From: Zygaena filipendulae
Lineage: Eukaryota; Arthropoda; Insecta; Lepidoptera; Zygaenidae
Direction: 5' to 3'
DNA length: 64,000 bases
Assembly (NCBI GenBank): GCA_907165275.2
Contig: OU015649.1
Location: 4,804,001-4,868,000 of the forward strand
In this document: positions 1 to 12,400 of the stretch, in pieces
How the letters are laid out: each line of letters starts with the position of its first letter
Position numbering within the stretch: the first letter of the stretch is position 1
Notes under the pieces: generated by a model
What the model saw: only the letters and a program-made list of their open reading frames with translations
What the model was told of the DNA's origin: nothing
Database searches by the model: none
Position numbers and translations under genes: made by a program

Positions 1-110
1 CAGTGAAAGTCCCGTCAATATCGGTCCAACCGTTTCGGAGATTTACCCGTGTGAGTTTCGGAATTCCCGCAGGAACTCCAAACTTCTTTTATATAAACCT
101 TAGACAATAA
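1..110 (-). mobile_element. Helitron-like fragment, subtype B
   Basis: Reverse complement of the 10320-10400 type sequence (GACGGGACTTTCACTG on the other strand). Cut by the window edge. Confidence 0.5.
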
Positions 111-202
111 CGAACACAAAAAATAACTATTATCCAATTTGGTGCAGTCGTTTGGAAGTTATGCGCTTAGCAACACAAATGGCGATTCATTTTTATTATA
201 TA

Positions 203-514
203 CTAGCTGTGCCCCGCGGTGTTACCCGCGGAAATTTCGGAGATCCCGCAGGAATTCCGGAATGCAAAGTACCTACCCTATGTCCTTCTCTGTACCCCTG
301 ACAATGTGTACCTAAGTAGGTATGCAAAATTTCATGAGATTTCACCGACCGGAGTTCCTGCGGGAATTCCGGGATAAAAAGTATCCTATGTCCGTTTCCT
401 GGTTCTAAGCTACCTCCCCACCCATTTTCAGCCAAATCGGTTCAGCCGTTCTTGAGTTATAAGTGGAGTAACTAACACGACTTTCTTTTATATTATAATA
501 TAAGATTAGATATT
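203..514 (-). mobile_element. Helitron-like copy
   Basis: CTAGCTGTGCCCCGCGG at the left is the complemented 3' end. The body has AATTCCGG and two GGAATTCC-type blocks, suggesting two fused segments. Confidence 0.65.
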
Positions 515-560
515 ATATAGAGTTAGATTTATATAGGTACAGAGATCTGCTCCGTTGTCA

Positions 561-690
561 GGGAGGCAATGGACAGGCACCGCTGGGGGCAGATCGTGAG
601 ACGCATCGCGGCACCAGCATCCTCAACCGACGATGACCACGATCCTCAGTCATGAGGGAGCGACCAGAGAAATAGAGAGGTAGGTACAGA
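561..690 (+). mobile_element. LINE 3'-end remnant
   Basis: A frame from 569 ends in a short tail (DRHRWGQIVRRIA ... DPQS, stop at 652) of the kind that closes RTE/CR1-type reverse transcriptase ORFs. Too short to classify. 691-949 shows nothing else I can support. Confidence 0.4.
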
Positions 691-949
691 GATTGCAAAT
701 TTGCAATACATCGCTCGTCTAACCTTACACCCTGTACAATGTTCCTACTTCCTGCAAAGTTCCTGTAAGTACCTATGTGATGCTAAAAGTATGTAGTTAT
801 TGTGTATACGAAGAGTAGAGGTCAGAGGGGTATAATGGTACCTAGTAATCTACATACACTTTAATAAGGACTCAGTGGTAAGCTTAAACTCTTTTAATGC
901 GTCTAAAAATCTACTAGGTACCTAATCTAGATGTTTTGTGTAGGTACTA

Positions 950-1990
950 GTTGTTGCCCGTGGTCGGTATCAATGACCAATTGCCCACTTGTGTTGTTGA
1001 GTTGCCCTATTGGGTTGTTTTGCTCACGACGACGAGCTCGTGGCGGGACGTAGTCCATCTACCCACTCCTTATTTGGCTAGTCACCGACTTTGTACAGTC
1101 AGTGGTATTATGTATAGCATAAACCCAACACAAATCAATCCTACTATAATAAGTATTATAAATGCGAAAGTTTGTAAGTATGTATGGATGGAGGGATGTA
1201 TGGATGGATGGATGTTTGTTACTCTTTCACGCAAAAACTACTGGATGGGTTTAAATGAAACTTTAATAATATAGCTTATACATCAAATTAACACATAGGG
1301 TACTTTTTTCCCGGAATTCCCGCGGGAACTCCGATTTTACCGCGGGTGAAACCGCGGGGCACAGCTAGTAATTAATGTTTATAACGAGTATTTTGGTGTT
1401 TTGGGTTAAATCGGTATTTTGTTGTTTTAGCTTTTTAGTTTTTAGTATAGTGCATTTTTGTATTTTTGGAAGTCGGCTTTAATTTTTTTGTTAAAATTTT
1501 GTTTATTTATTTGTGTGATTCACAATAGTTTAATGTCAACTGCTCATCACCTTTTACAAAATATTGCTTTTCCGATGCAGGGAAGTTAATTTTTGAGAAA
1601 TTCTCTTGGTACTTCATCATCAGTATTCTATACTTTGCCATGTATTGTCTAGAAACCATATTAAAGTAATCAAATCGGAACCCGCGAAATACGTATTATT
1701 AAGTAGTTCTGATAACCATCTGTGGTCTTCATCATCAGTTCCACTTCTCCAAACTTCGCTTTCCGAAAGCAAATGAACGATTCTCTATAAAAAAAACCCA
1801 AATCGCTATAGATGTGCCTATAATATTTGAAGAGTTCCCTTGATTTCTCCAAGATCCCATCATCACATCCCGATTTGGTGACAATGGGACCAACTTCCTC
1901 CTTTTTGGAAGTTGGTTAAAAAGGGAACGCGTGAAAAGCTTGAAGCCTTTGTAGGTTGGAGACACCTTTTAGATGTGGTAGTAGTTAGCT
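950..1990 (+). mobile_element. foldback element P, old copy with nested Helitron
   Basis: 950-1105 matches the loop and inner arms of the 44.7 kb element (GAGCTCGTGGCGGGACG, GTCACCGACTT). 1380-1990 matches its right half, ending TTTTTGGAAGTTGGTTAAA. The Helitron-like copy at 1139-1368 interrupts it. Confidence 0.7.
1139..1368 (+). mobile_element. Helitron-like non-autonomous element, reference copy
   Basis: Starts TCCTACTATAAT after an A and ends GCACAGCTAG before a T, as expected for Helitron A/T insertion with TC and CTRR ends. The hairpin CCGCGG-GTGAAA-CCGCGG lies a few bases before the end. It carries the internal GGAT microsatellite and GCGAAAGTTTG words repeated in all copies below. 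It is inserted into the foldback element at 950-1990. Class by structure; no Rep/helicase gene is present. Confidence 0.7.
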
Positions 1991-2663
1991 TTCCTTTCTC
2001 TCTCTGTGCTGGTTTATAATCAAACCAATAGATGTCACTGAAAAAAAGTGGGACAAAGCCATATAATATAATATTATTACTCTGAGGACAAAGTAAAAAA
2101 AAAAAATCTTTTACTTTATGAGATTATCCGCGTGTCTTTTTACGCTAATCTCCGGAACTTACAGGTCGATTAAGCTTAGCATTTAGCAAGGAGCAATATA
2201 TCCTACCATAAAGACAAGTCAACTCAACAACTAAAAAAAATAAAAAGTAGTATTTCATCCGTCAATCATTTGTTAACGATAATTAATAATTTCGATACTC
2301 AGGCAAAAATCTTGGCGCTATTTATTTTTTATAAACTTTTTAGTAATTATATTATTTCATTTAGGGGGATTTAGGGGTTTTTAATTTAAACTTTAGGTTA
2401 GGGGTAAATATTGTCAAGAGTTGGTAACACTGTAGTAGTCCTTCCTTATCAACTGGCGTAAAGGACTTGTATCCATGGCCGTTAAAAAAAAGACAAAAAA
2501 AAAACCTTCCTTCCTTATCAAAGTAGGTCATTGAAGAAAATAAGTGATTACCTTCTCTCTGATTAATAATTAATGTATCATTAATACTTTCTAGTTTCTG
2601 TCCTTATTTCATGAAGTGATTGCTGTGCCCGTTTAATTACAACTTCCAAAAAATGCGTTAGGT

Positions 2664-4257
2664 ATGGAAATTAATATCACAACATTTGTAAATCCTTTTT
2701 CATTTTTCTTCACTGTTGAAGTTCAACATACAGTTTCGCCTAATAGTAAACTAAAGATAACAAATAATAATGTTAGCACAACTTCAAGACCAGAAGTATC
2801 TGATAAAAATCACGGTCGCGTAAGTGATTTATCCTTTTATTTACTAAAATTTGATTCACATTTCAAAGATCAAGAGATCAAATTGGTGCCACTGAAAATT
2901 GGTGCTACAGCTTGCAGGGTACCCAGCTAGTTTCTGCAATATTGTGAGCTTCCTATTTGCCGCCACAAACACCTTTTTTGGTTAATATTTTATTGTTTTT
3001 CGTAGTACGTACTTAAATTACGATTGCATTGTACCTACTATTCAATGCAAGTAAATTTGTGTGGCAATACAAACTTTCTATTCCTATAAATTCTAACTAT
3101 TTGTTCCAGTATGTTGCTGTTTGGTTTGAAAACAAATGGACCAGAGGGGTTATATGTATGTCTTCCCAATTTCGAATTTGGCTTATTGATTATGGCTTTT
3201 TCTTGCGACCAGATGAAAAAACAGTTTACATTGATTTACCACCAGAATATAAAAAATATCCCAGCAAAGTAATGGAAGCTAGTATTCATGGGGTAGTTCC
3301 AGTAAATAAGGTAGTTTTTTCTTCTTAATTATTTTATATCAAGGTAGGTACTAAATGGTCTTCTACCTTAGATGTAAAAAATGGTTTCTGCTTTTTTCAG
3401 ACTTTAACGTTTTCAGGTAATGAATGTGAAATAACAAGTGAATCTACTCTAACTTGGATTCCAGGGGCAACAGAGAAGGCACACAAATTGCTGAAAGAGG
3501 CATTGCACACATGCTTTGTGCCAGTTATGACCCTGTCCACAAAGAACAATGATATTGTAAATTTACTAAGTATTATCTGTATTTATAGATATTCATCTCT
3601 GAATTAATAACAATTTTTTTGGTTAATTTCTTAGGTACTTGGAGACCTTTATTTGAATTTCCATTATCATGGAAAATATGTTAATATAATTGAGTTACTA
3701 TCACTGTGGCCAGCATTTTTGGAAGTAAATAAAGAAGCTTACATTAAAAGTAACTAGTAATTTTTTTTAATCTGTATTAAAGCAATTACTGTTACGTGTT
3801 AGGTTTTGTGTCTTCTTAATGTGGGTATTCTTTGATTTCAGATTTACCTATCTATTATTCAAATCATAGGAGTCATTATGCTTGTTCATTACCACCAGAG
3901 CTGCCTAACTTTGATTTAAAAACTGTTTCATTAGAAATGACAATAGCTGAGTACTCCACTATATGTGCTAATATTCCAAAATTAATGCCAGAAGAATATG
4001 ATATGAAATCACTTGATGGCAGCACAGTCGTAGAGGCTAAAGGCACCAACAAAAAGAAAAAAAATAAGCCATACCGATTAACTCCATCTGAAATAGAAGA
4101 ATATTCTAATATGTTTATCAAGATCAATGGAGTAGAGTGCAATGTTTTACAGGTGTTGTTGAATAAAATAAGAGATTTGAATATGTGTGAACACTATAAG
4201 GATCATGATCTTAAGTCCATTGGAAGGGGTGTCACTAGAAGGTCTGATCTGTTTTGA
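2664..4257 (+). CDS. Tudor-domain protein, TDRD12/Yb-like N-terminal part, five exons
   Basis: Five exons join in phase: 2664-2918, 3110-3310, 3401-3556, 3635-3749 and 3842-4257, giving 380 aa. All introns are short (82-191 bp) and GT-AG. The protein opens with a beta strand ending VNPFSFFF, like the strand that begins extended Tudor domains. Exon 2 then holds a Tudor core with YVAVWF (residues 86-91) and IDYG (111-114). A helical stretch and a second beta region follow (about 160-245), then a basic KKKKNK patch. Family knowledge: this order resembles the N-terminus of TDRD12 and insect Yb proteins, which act in piRNA biogenesis in germline granules, but those continue into a DEAD-box helicase. 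Here a stop follows at 4255-4257 and I see no helicase motif downstream. It could be a short Tudor paralogue or a truncated gene. An alternative last exon may exist at 4346-4477. The start is the first ATG of the open first exon. Exon structure is well supported; the family name is an inference. Confidence 0.72.
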
Positions 4258-4345
4258 TTTGGATTATACTTTCATTCATACTCAACAAAATATATAAGCA
4301 TTTGATACTTTCTGGTTTTATAAGCACTGATTTTTCAATCCTCAG

Positions 4346-4477
4346 TTAGAAAGGGCTAACTTGAGGATAAGTTTGAAAATGGAACTTGTTTTGTATGAAC
4401 TGAGATCTGAATTTGTTGAAACATCTGCCCTGAGACGATTTAGGCGGTTCTTACACGAAAGTCGCGCACGGGCATAA
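4346..4477 (+). CDS. possible alternative last exon of the Tudor gene
   Basis: A pyrimidine-rich tract ending in CTCAG is followed by 43 open codons and a TAA. Only phase 0 is open. It could be joined from the in-frame CAG|GTGTTG donor inside exon 5 (at about 4152). The peptide is charged (starts LERANL, ends HESRARA) and unrecognised. This may be chance. Confidence 0.2.
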   Translation, partial: LERANLRISLKMELVLYELRSEFVETSALRRFRRFLHESRARA

Positions 4478-4628
4478 GGTGGAGAAGCAGATTATTTGTA
4501 TGACATCCTTAGCTCCGTAGACGATAAAAATATTTCTTACAAATCAATGCGACACCGTCTCAAAATCAGTGCGCGTGTACTTTTGAGAATCACGGCGTCA
4601 AGCACGGCGCACGAGGTCCCACTTTAAT

Positions 4629-4634
4629 AATAAA
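4629..4634 (+). terminator. candidate poly(A) signal of the Tudor gene
   Basis: AATAAA about 370 bp after the stop codon, the first canonical signal downstream on the + strand that I found. Use of this site is not shown by the sequence. Confidence 0.3.
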
Positions 4635-5846
4635 CCCTAATAACATGGCACTTAAGTACAAAATAACGATGTCATAAGTGTATTCTACTGTGCCATGGAC
4701 GTAAATGGACTGTGATCATAACATTATTCTATACCTATTTAAGTAAACGAGAGACTTTAGACTTTCTGAAATTATGATAAGCATGTCAGTTATCAGTATT
4801 AAGCTACTAATAGTATAAACTATTGAGATTCCCTCGGAAACTGGTTTGGATAGTGTCCGACTGAATCTTCTGCTTCGACTCGGGCCACCTTTGCCCAAAA
4901 TGGGCCCATATTTTTACCGAAGCCGAAGGCACCGAAATTGAACGATCTTTTACGATTTAACGGGAGAGGCGAAAGCAAGGGAGGCAGGGGTCGCATCACA
5001 TTGCGTTGCGCCGGTCGCCGCCATTACCAGTAGATAACGAAGTAAAATATAACCAAAACTTACAGTTAAACTATCCTCCACTTCGGCCAAAAATCGACCA
5101 TTAGTCGGACTCGGACCTAGTATAAAAAGTATCCTAGGTGTAACATGTACATTACAAACATTACAAACTTTGAATTTGTAACAAACATCCTATGTTTGGA
5201 TGTTACTTACATCCTGAGTTTATGAATGATGAATAATTTGGATTCCAAATATCTTAAATTTGGAAACCAAATCAATTCAGAAGGAATGGATTCATGAGTC
5301 CCCGAGGGAATGCTACTACTACGTAATAAGTACCTATAGTATAAGGCAAAGCATTCTTTGTTCCTTTCTAAGCCTTATTATACTGCTCAATAGAGTTCTA
5401 GAAATAGGTATATATATAATATATTTTTATAAGACTCGTTTACACACTCGACTCTTTTTTCAGAGTTGATAAGACTGATTATATTATAGTTCTGTTATCC
5501 TTCAAGCTCACAGACTGTTGGATATAATAAGCATGTTTTTTTTTTATTGTTTGAAACAGGAGAAAAATTTTGTTACACAACTATTTGAAAGTTATGAATA
5601 AAACAATGTTGATTACATTTACAATTTTTTTATTTTATATACAAATTTAAATTCATCCATTGTGTGAATAAATCTAAGTAGTATCTCTTATAACTAAGTA
5701 GTTTATTTTAAATTACTACCTACATAAATTATAGGAGGACTGCAAAAAAAAATGTACATACAAATCTAATAAAATAATGGGAATTATATGAGTTACTCAT
5801 ATGACATTAGGTAAAATATGGCTAGTACTGCTAAAGTTTTCATGTT

Positions 5847-5852
5847 TTTATT
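5847..5852 (-). terminator. candidate poly(A) signal of the lectin gene
   Basis: AATAAA on the - strand about 600 bp beyond the lectin stop codon; no closer canonical signal was seen. Confidence 0.3.
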
Positions 5853-6455
5853 ATGGCTCTTAAAATTCAGTAGACTGCAGTAGACCGTAATTAAACGTAA
5901 ACGCATTTTACATAACAGTATGAGTTTAGAATCATCTCTAATACCTACTATGAATACTATCAATGAGCCGGAAGTCCAATAGAGAAGGGGTTGACGCTTG
6001 TACATTCCTCCATCTGCTTATTACTTCCCGCGCATTGAGTTGTCAAGATAGCTCTTTAATTCCATAAATAAATTAAATTTAAAAATTCTGAGTAAGAAGG
6101 TATATATTCACCTACGTTATTATAGATAAATTATATAATAAAATTATACGCTATGATCAAGTAGGTACTAAACATTGATAGAACATAATGATAAACGATT
6201 CGATTATTTAGATAGATTAGGTATGTATCTACGTAAAAGAAAAAAAAGCTTTTTACCTGTGACATTTAGGAATGAGACGGTACCTAAAGTATAACCTGGT
6301 AGGTATTCATCGTGAATCGAACGTAGCCTTGATTAGCAGAGAGGCATGGTGACCATTTCGTTAAAATCCAAAGAATTGACAAAAAATTCCTATATATTTA
6401 CACTCCACCCATGTATAATACCTGGATCATAGGTTATAGATAACGTTAATTTAAA

Positions 6456-9400
6456 TCACAGACGAAGGCCCCGGTTGGTGCTGGCGACGTAGTTAAGGAG
6501 TTCCTCGGAATCCTCGCACACGAACGGCTTCTCGTGGTAGCAGGCGACGTCGTGCCACGCGATGCCATCGTTGTACACGTTGTTCAACACACTCATGCAC
6601 GACTCCACCGTGCCGTTGATGTCGTATTCCGCATTGTCGGGCTGACGCTGCTTCTTATGGCCCGTCTGGGACCAAGGGTTGTAGCCCCAGCCGTTGGGGA
6701 TCTACAGCACGACATGGAGATTTACTTTTAATCCTTACATATTATAAATCAAAGTCCTCTGCTGCGTCTGTCTGTCCGTCGGTTCGCGATAAACTCAAAA
6801 ACTACTAACGGATTTTCATGCGGGTTTCATCAATAGATAGAGTGTAGATTCAAGAGGAAGGTTTATACGTAGTTTATCCTGTAATTCCGGCGGGAACTCC
6901 GAAACTACCGCGTGTGAAACCGCGGGGGACAGCTAGTATTTAATAATATAGATAGTTCATCCAAAATCGACCATATTTATTTAGAGAACTTTATTACACT
7001 ATATCGTACAAAAGGCGGACTTAATGCCTAAGGCATTCTCTACCAGTCAACCTTTTGGCTAGGTGATATAGTTTAATAATAATAATAATAATAATAATAA
7101 ACTCTTTATTGAACACCACTTAAAAATAAACAATTACAAAAACAAATTTTACTATAAGGTGGAACAATCGGCGGTCTTATCGCTCAGAGCGATCTCTTCC
7201 AGACAACCATAGGGTGCATAGGGAAAATTATAATTTAGTGGCATATTTAATTTAAATCAGTCCATTAGCTTCACAGAGAGACATCAACTGCAGTACTTCT
7301 CGTTCTATTTAAGATTACAAAACATCTAATATACCTAAATAATCTATATATCTACTAATATTAAAAAGAGGAAACTTGTTTGTTTGTTTGTTCCAATTTA
7401 ACTCAAAAACTACTGGACCGATTTCGAAAATTCTTTTACCATTAGAAAGCTATATTATCCCTGAGTACCTAACATAGGCTATATTGTAATCCGTAATTCC
7501 CGCGGGAACTCCGAAATTATCACGGGTGAAACCGCGCGGGACAGTTAGTATACAATATAGTTATCAATATCTACTATATTGATTATATTAAATATTGATA
7601 GTAGGTACTACATATTTTTCTGGATGCAATGCTTACCTGGGTGGTAGGTGACATCTTTTCCCTATTCGCGGACCAGAACCACCCAAACACGTTCTTGGGT
7701 TCGAGGTCTCTGCGTGATTCACAACCTTTGAAGTCGCAGAGACGACCCGATGTCCAGATGTAAGGCACATCATCTGAAATATAACGAATTTCTATGAGAA
7801 TCGAAAAAACACCGATATCCCTAACTATAGATAATAATATGTATTATACATATGTATTATACAAATGAATCTATTATTTACTAGAGTTGCTTTGAAAAAG
7901 GCCGGACTACAGGGTCTGTTGTATTAATACCTCCTGAATCATGCAGTTAAGGTACCCCATCTAAACACTCAACTGAATGAGATTGAACATATCTAATATT
8001 GTGTTGTACATTGTACAAGCTTTAAGGCGGAAACACACTTGTACCTACCTACCTTGTCGTGTCGTGTTGTGGCGCGTTCTGTTGTGACTTGTGGTGCTTC
8101 TCTAACCATAAATTTGATAATTTTTGTATCGCTTAAGCAGCTTATTTACTTCTGGACTTATAATAATAAAAACAACTGTATTGTTATCATTTATTGATTT
8201 TACGTAATTTTACCAAAATGTATCTAATATTAGCCAGTAACTTGTGGAAACGTAGTGGATTGTACATTTACTTATAGTTATACTGTATATCGAGTTGTAG
8301 TATATAATGTACGATTGTTTGTTTTCCCAAATAAAATAAAATAAAAAATAAAAATACCAACCATACTAAATGTAGGTATGATTTATGAACGATATACTTC
8401 TGTCGCGACAAAATACAACACGACCCATAAGTGTGTTTCCACCTCTATAAAATCCTTTACTATAAATGCGAAAGTGTGTTTATTTGTTTCGCTTTCACGG
8501 CTAAACTATACTCGACCGATTGCCATGAATGCATACACGATGTCAAGGGTAGGTACAGAGGGGACAAAGGGTAGGTACTGTTTACCCTGAAATTCACGCG
8601 GCCACTACGAAATGAAAGCGAGTCAACACATTCACACACACTTTCATAATTACTTATAGTATATTAATAAGATTGACATATCAGCTAACTAATGTTATAA
8701 ATGCGAATGTGAGTTTGTGCGTTTGTTACGTTTTCACGCCTTGACTACTTAAGACTACCTACTTGAGATTTCATAATGATCGGCATTACGAAATCTCACA
8801 TACACGTGATTAGGCATACAGAAAAGGACATCATAGAGAAAGAAGTACTCAAAAATAGAAACATAGAAAAATTTACAAAATCTACATCATTGCGAGGGAA
8901 GTCGCGGCCGAAAGCTACTAAAGAATAGATGAATTATTAAATACAGATAACGAAATGCGATGTGAAGGCTCATCAGTGGGTCGATCTTATTGCCTTGAGA
9001 ATGTGCGATTACTTATATTGAACATATGACAAATCAAAATGTATATTTATGTACATTTTTGATGATTGTAGGTAGGTACCTATAATTTTTCGAAATTTAA
9101 TCAGATGTATTTTTTTACTATGTTACGTATTTGCAATTAACAAAAAAATTAAAACCGACTTCCAAAAACACAAAACTAAAAAGCTAAAAATAACAAAATA
9201 CCGATTTAATCCAAAAGACAAAAACACACGTAATATTATTATTGGTTTGTGCTACCACTGATCGGTTTGAATTCGGTGACAAGCCCGCTGGTGTCTGCCC
9301 ACTTGGATTGTTCTGCTCACGAAGAGCTGGTGGCGGGAGTCGACTTAGCCCATCTTCCCCCTCCATATTTGGCTTGTCACCGACTTCATACCGATCAGTG

Positions 9401-12400
9401 GTAGCACAAACCAATAATAATGCCTGGTAAGGCACCTATAGTAAAAGTACATAGGTAGGTAACTAGGTACCTATATCTAGTTTATTCTAAGTAAGACTTA
9501 CTTTGCTGAATGAGTTTGAAGATTAGATTGTTTTCCTCCTGCGTCTCCATAGAGATAAGGTCCATGCAGTACTCTCTACAGATGTTGCGTGCATCCAACC
9601 AATCCACCTTTTTGTTGGCGTGGGCCGGAACGTGTCCGCTGTAGAAATAATTGTGACCTCTGTAGAAGAATTCCTTTGGTCCTGAAATAAAAATGGCATA
9701 GTATGAATATCTCATTGAGATAAGTTTTTCACCTACTTATTAAGAGCTAAACTAGGTCTCTGAGCAGTTACTGCAGTTGTATTTTATTAAAAAAAAAAAA
9801 ACAACCACAACATACAGTCGAATTGAGAACCTCCCCCTTTTTGCAAGTTGGTTAAAAATAAGTTATAATAGGTAAGGTGTATTAAGAACCGTAGCAAATG
9901 TATGTTATACCTAGGTACTTCTATTTTATTTGTCTACCTCTCCGGATACAGGCATCAAGTAAGCCGCAGTAGATCATGTCCTATCTTCTGTCTTATATAT
10001 TACTAGCTGTCCCCCGCGATTTCATCCACGGTAATTTCGGAGTTCCCGCGGGATTTCGGGGATAAAAACTTTTAAGTTGGACCATATTACAAATGGTTAC
10101 AAAATTTTATCAATATCCGTTCATTAGTTTCGGAGTCCATCGCGGACAAACAACGTGACACGTTGACAAGATTAGGTATATAAAAATGAATCCCTGCCCT
10201 TGGTCACGGCATCACCCGTGATCGGTTGGACCAATTTCGCGAATTCTTTTTTATTGTCTTCGTTATAGTAAGGAGGACAAGAATAAATGAAGTTTGGAGC
10301 TCCGGCGGGAATTCCGATTCTCCGAAACGGTTGGACTGATTTTGACGGGACTTTCACTGTTAATTAGCTGATGTTATAAGGAGTAAATTAGGCTACTTTA
10401 GAGTTCCTGCGGGAATTCCGAAACTCACGCGAGTGAAACCTCGGGGCACATAATTTTTAAAAATAAATATTATTATATTTGCCTTCTATGTGTTCTTAGG
10501 TTGAAGCCACAACAGCAAAGAGCTAGCGATAGTAGGCAATATGTCTGTTCACTAGGATTAGTCACTCAGCGAGTTTCATGGCTCTTAGCAATAATCGAAG
10601 CTCTTTGTAGCCTAAACCATTGATCGGATTGTGATGAAATTTTGGTGGGTTGTGGGTTGGGTGGCGTACCTACGCCCACGAAGGTTCCTGATGATATAAA
10701 AAGTTCCTGCGGGAATTCCGAAACTTACGTGTGTTAAACTGCAGTTTCCAGCTATATTATTATATTGATTTTTGTCATGCATTAAAGTGCGATATCAGAT
10801 GTGCGATATCGTAGCCAGGTCAAGTACCGTACTTGTGTAGGTAAATCATGGTCGTGACATTGGCGCCGTTGATCTAAGAGCCATGCTAAATAGTTATAAG
10901 GTTAATGTCGTAACAGAGAATGAAAGATGTCTATTACATAAATACGCATCATAAAAAGCAGCCTTTTATGTTTAATTAACATGACATAGCATCACGTGCA
11001 GATTGCCATATAAGATGGACACTCTAGATCAAGAAGGTCGATTCACAGACTAGATAATTATCAATAGAAATCCGATAAAATAACGATTTATAAAATAGAT
11101 AATCGCATATTTCGTGACAAAATAATTAGTTATCTACCTATAAACATTTTAAAAAATTTGAGGCAGATATGTCATTGAAGATATTTAAAATAGAATAGGT
11201 AAGTACTTAATGCAGGTCTTATAATTCAGAGCAAAATTCAAAATTATTGTTTTTAGAATTTCTATCTGTACTTATGTTTGTACGCGCATCACACAACATA
11301 TTATAAAAACGGTATTTTACATTGAGTAAAAATGGTATTTTACACCTATGGAGAGAATGGTACTTTTAATTTAAGCTAGAAGATAATGAGAAGTTATATT
11401 TGACCATTTTAAAAGCAGGTAAATATGTATGGACCCTACGGTAACCTCCTAACACCTGCAATTGAGCTGGGTCGCAGGCAACATAAGTGAGAGGTCAAGA
11501 CTCAACGATGCACGTATGTTTGAATCTGTTTGTATTATACGAAAATTAAGTTTCGCAACAATAGCTTTAACTATATAAAGATATTACGCAGCTTTAACTA
11601 TACTGCACGAGGTAGATAACTTTGGCAAGAACAAGATTTTATCCAATTAATTCTTTATTGTTCTTTACTGCGTTGCATTGACAGCAGATCGTGTGCCTAC
11701 AGCTGCCTGTGTGAGACGACTTGTAATGGATGACTCTGATAGACGTGGCCTGACTTTCCGACTAGTGACGTACCTACTGCAGCCATATAAACTATAAACA
11801 GATGTGTCGATCACGTAGCGCCGACTAGGCCAAGGATCACCTTTCGGATAAATTTTACACGTTGAAAAGAGCCTAATTTTATTTATTGGAACAAAGTTCT
11901 TTAACGCTGCTTGCGGTAAAACTTAACTGGTAGAAATCGCGACACGACACGTAAGGAAAAAGGGTTATGCTTCTGCAAATGGAGACGCTCTTGCGACGTA
12001 GTTCAGATATTATCACCAAGCGCTTTTGTATCATCTCGTGTTAGTTAATTAATGTGACTTTTACAGAACTTTTTCAAAATTACATTCGGAGTTAAAAATA
12101 AAAGTCGTGAGGAACTGCGTTCCTGACAGGAGTCCCTCGACCAACTAGACTTTTAAACACAACTCACATTTAGCTTAGAATTGGAATTGATTAATTTTCA
12201 AGTGGAACCGTCGGATCATGTTATGTGCTTGGTGACAGATTTTCAACTTGAAGGTGGTAGCTAGGCAACCGGGTATTCGGATGTACTCTACCACTAAGGT
12301 TTTATCACAATGTTTTCCTTCAGCGATATCAAAAGCACGTGTTGGGATTCATGGCATGTTGTCCGAACTCGCCAACCACTGAGCTTTCATGCCTGTAAAT

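Larger units (their letters stand above)
4258..5846. other. intergenic gap between convergent Tudor and lectin genes
   Basis: No further gene is recognised apart from the possible exon at 4346. A GC-richer patch at about 4850-5040 (CGGGCC..., GCCGGTCGCCGCC) has no convincing open frame. The remainder is AT-rich with short spurious ORFs. Confidence 0.4.

Noticed and set aside
7077..7100. AAT repeat as a stand-alone microsatellite
   Set aside because: It is the tail of a LINE 3' end on the - strand.
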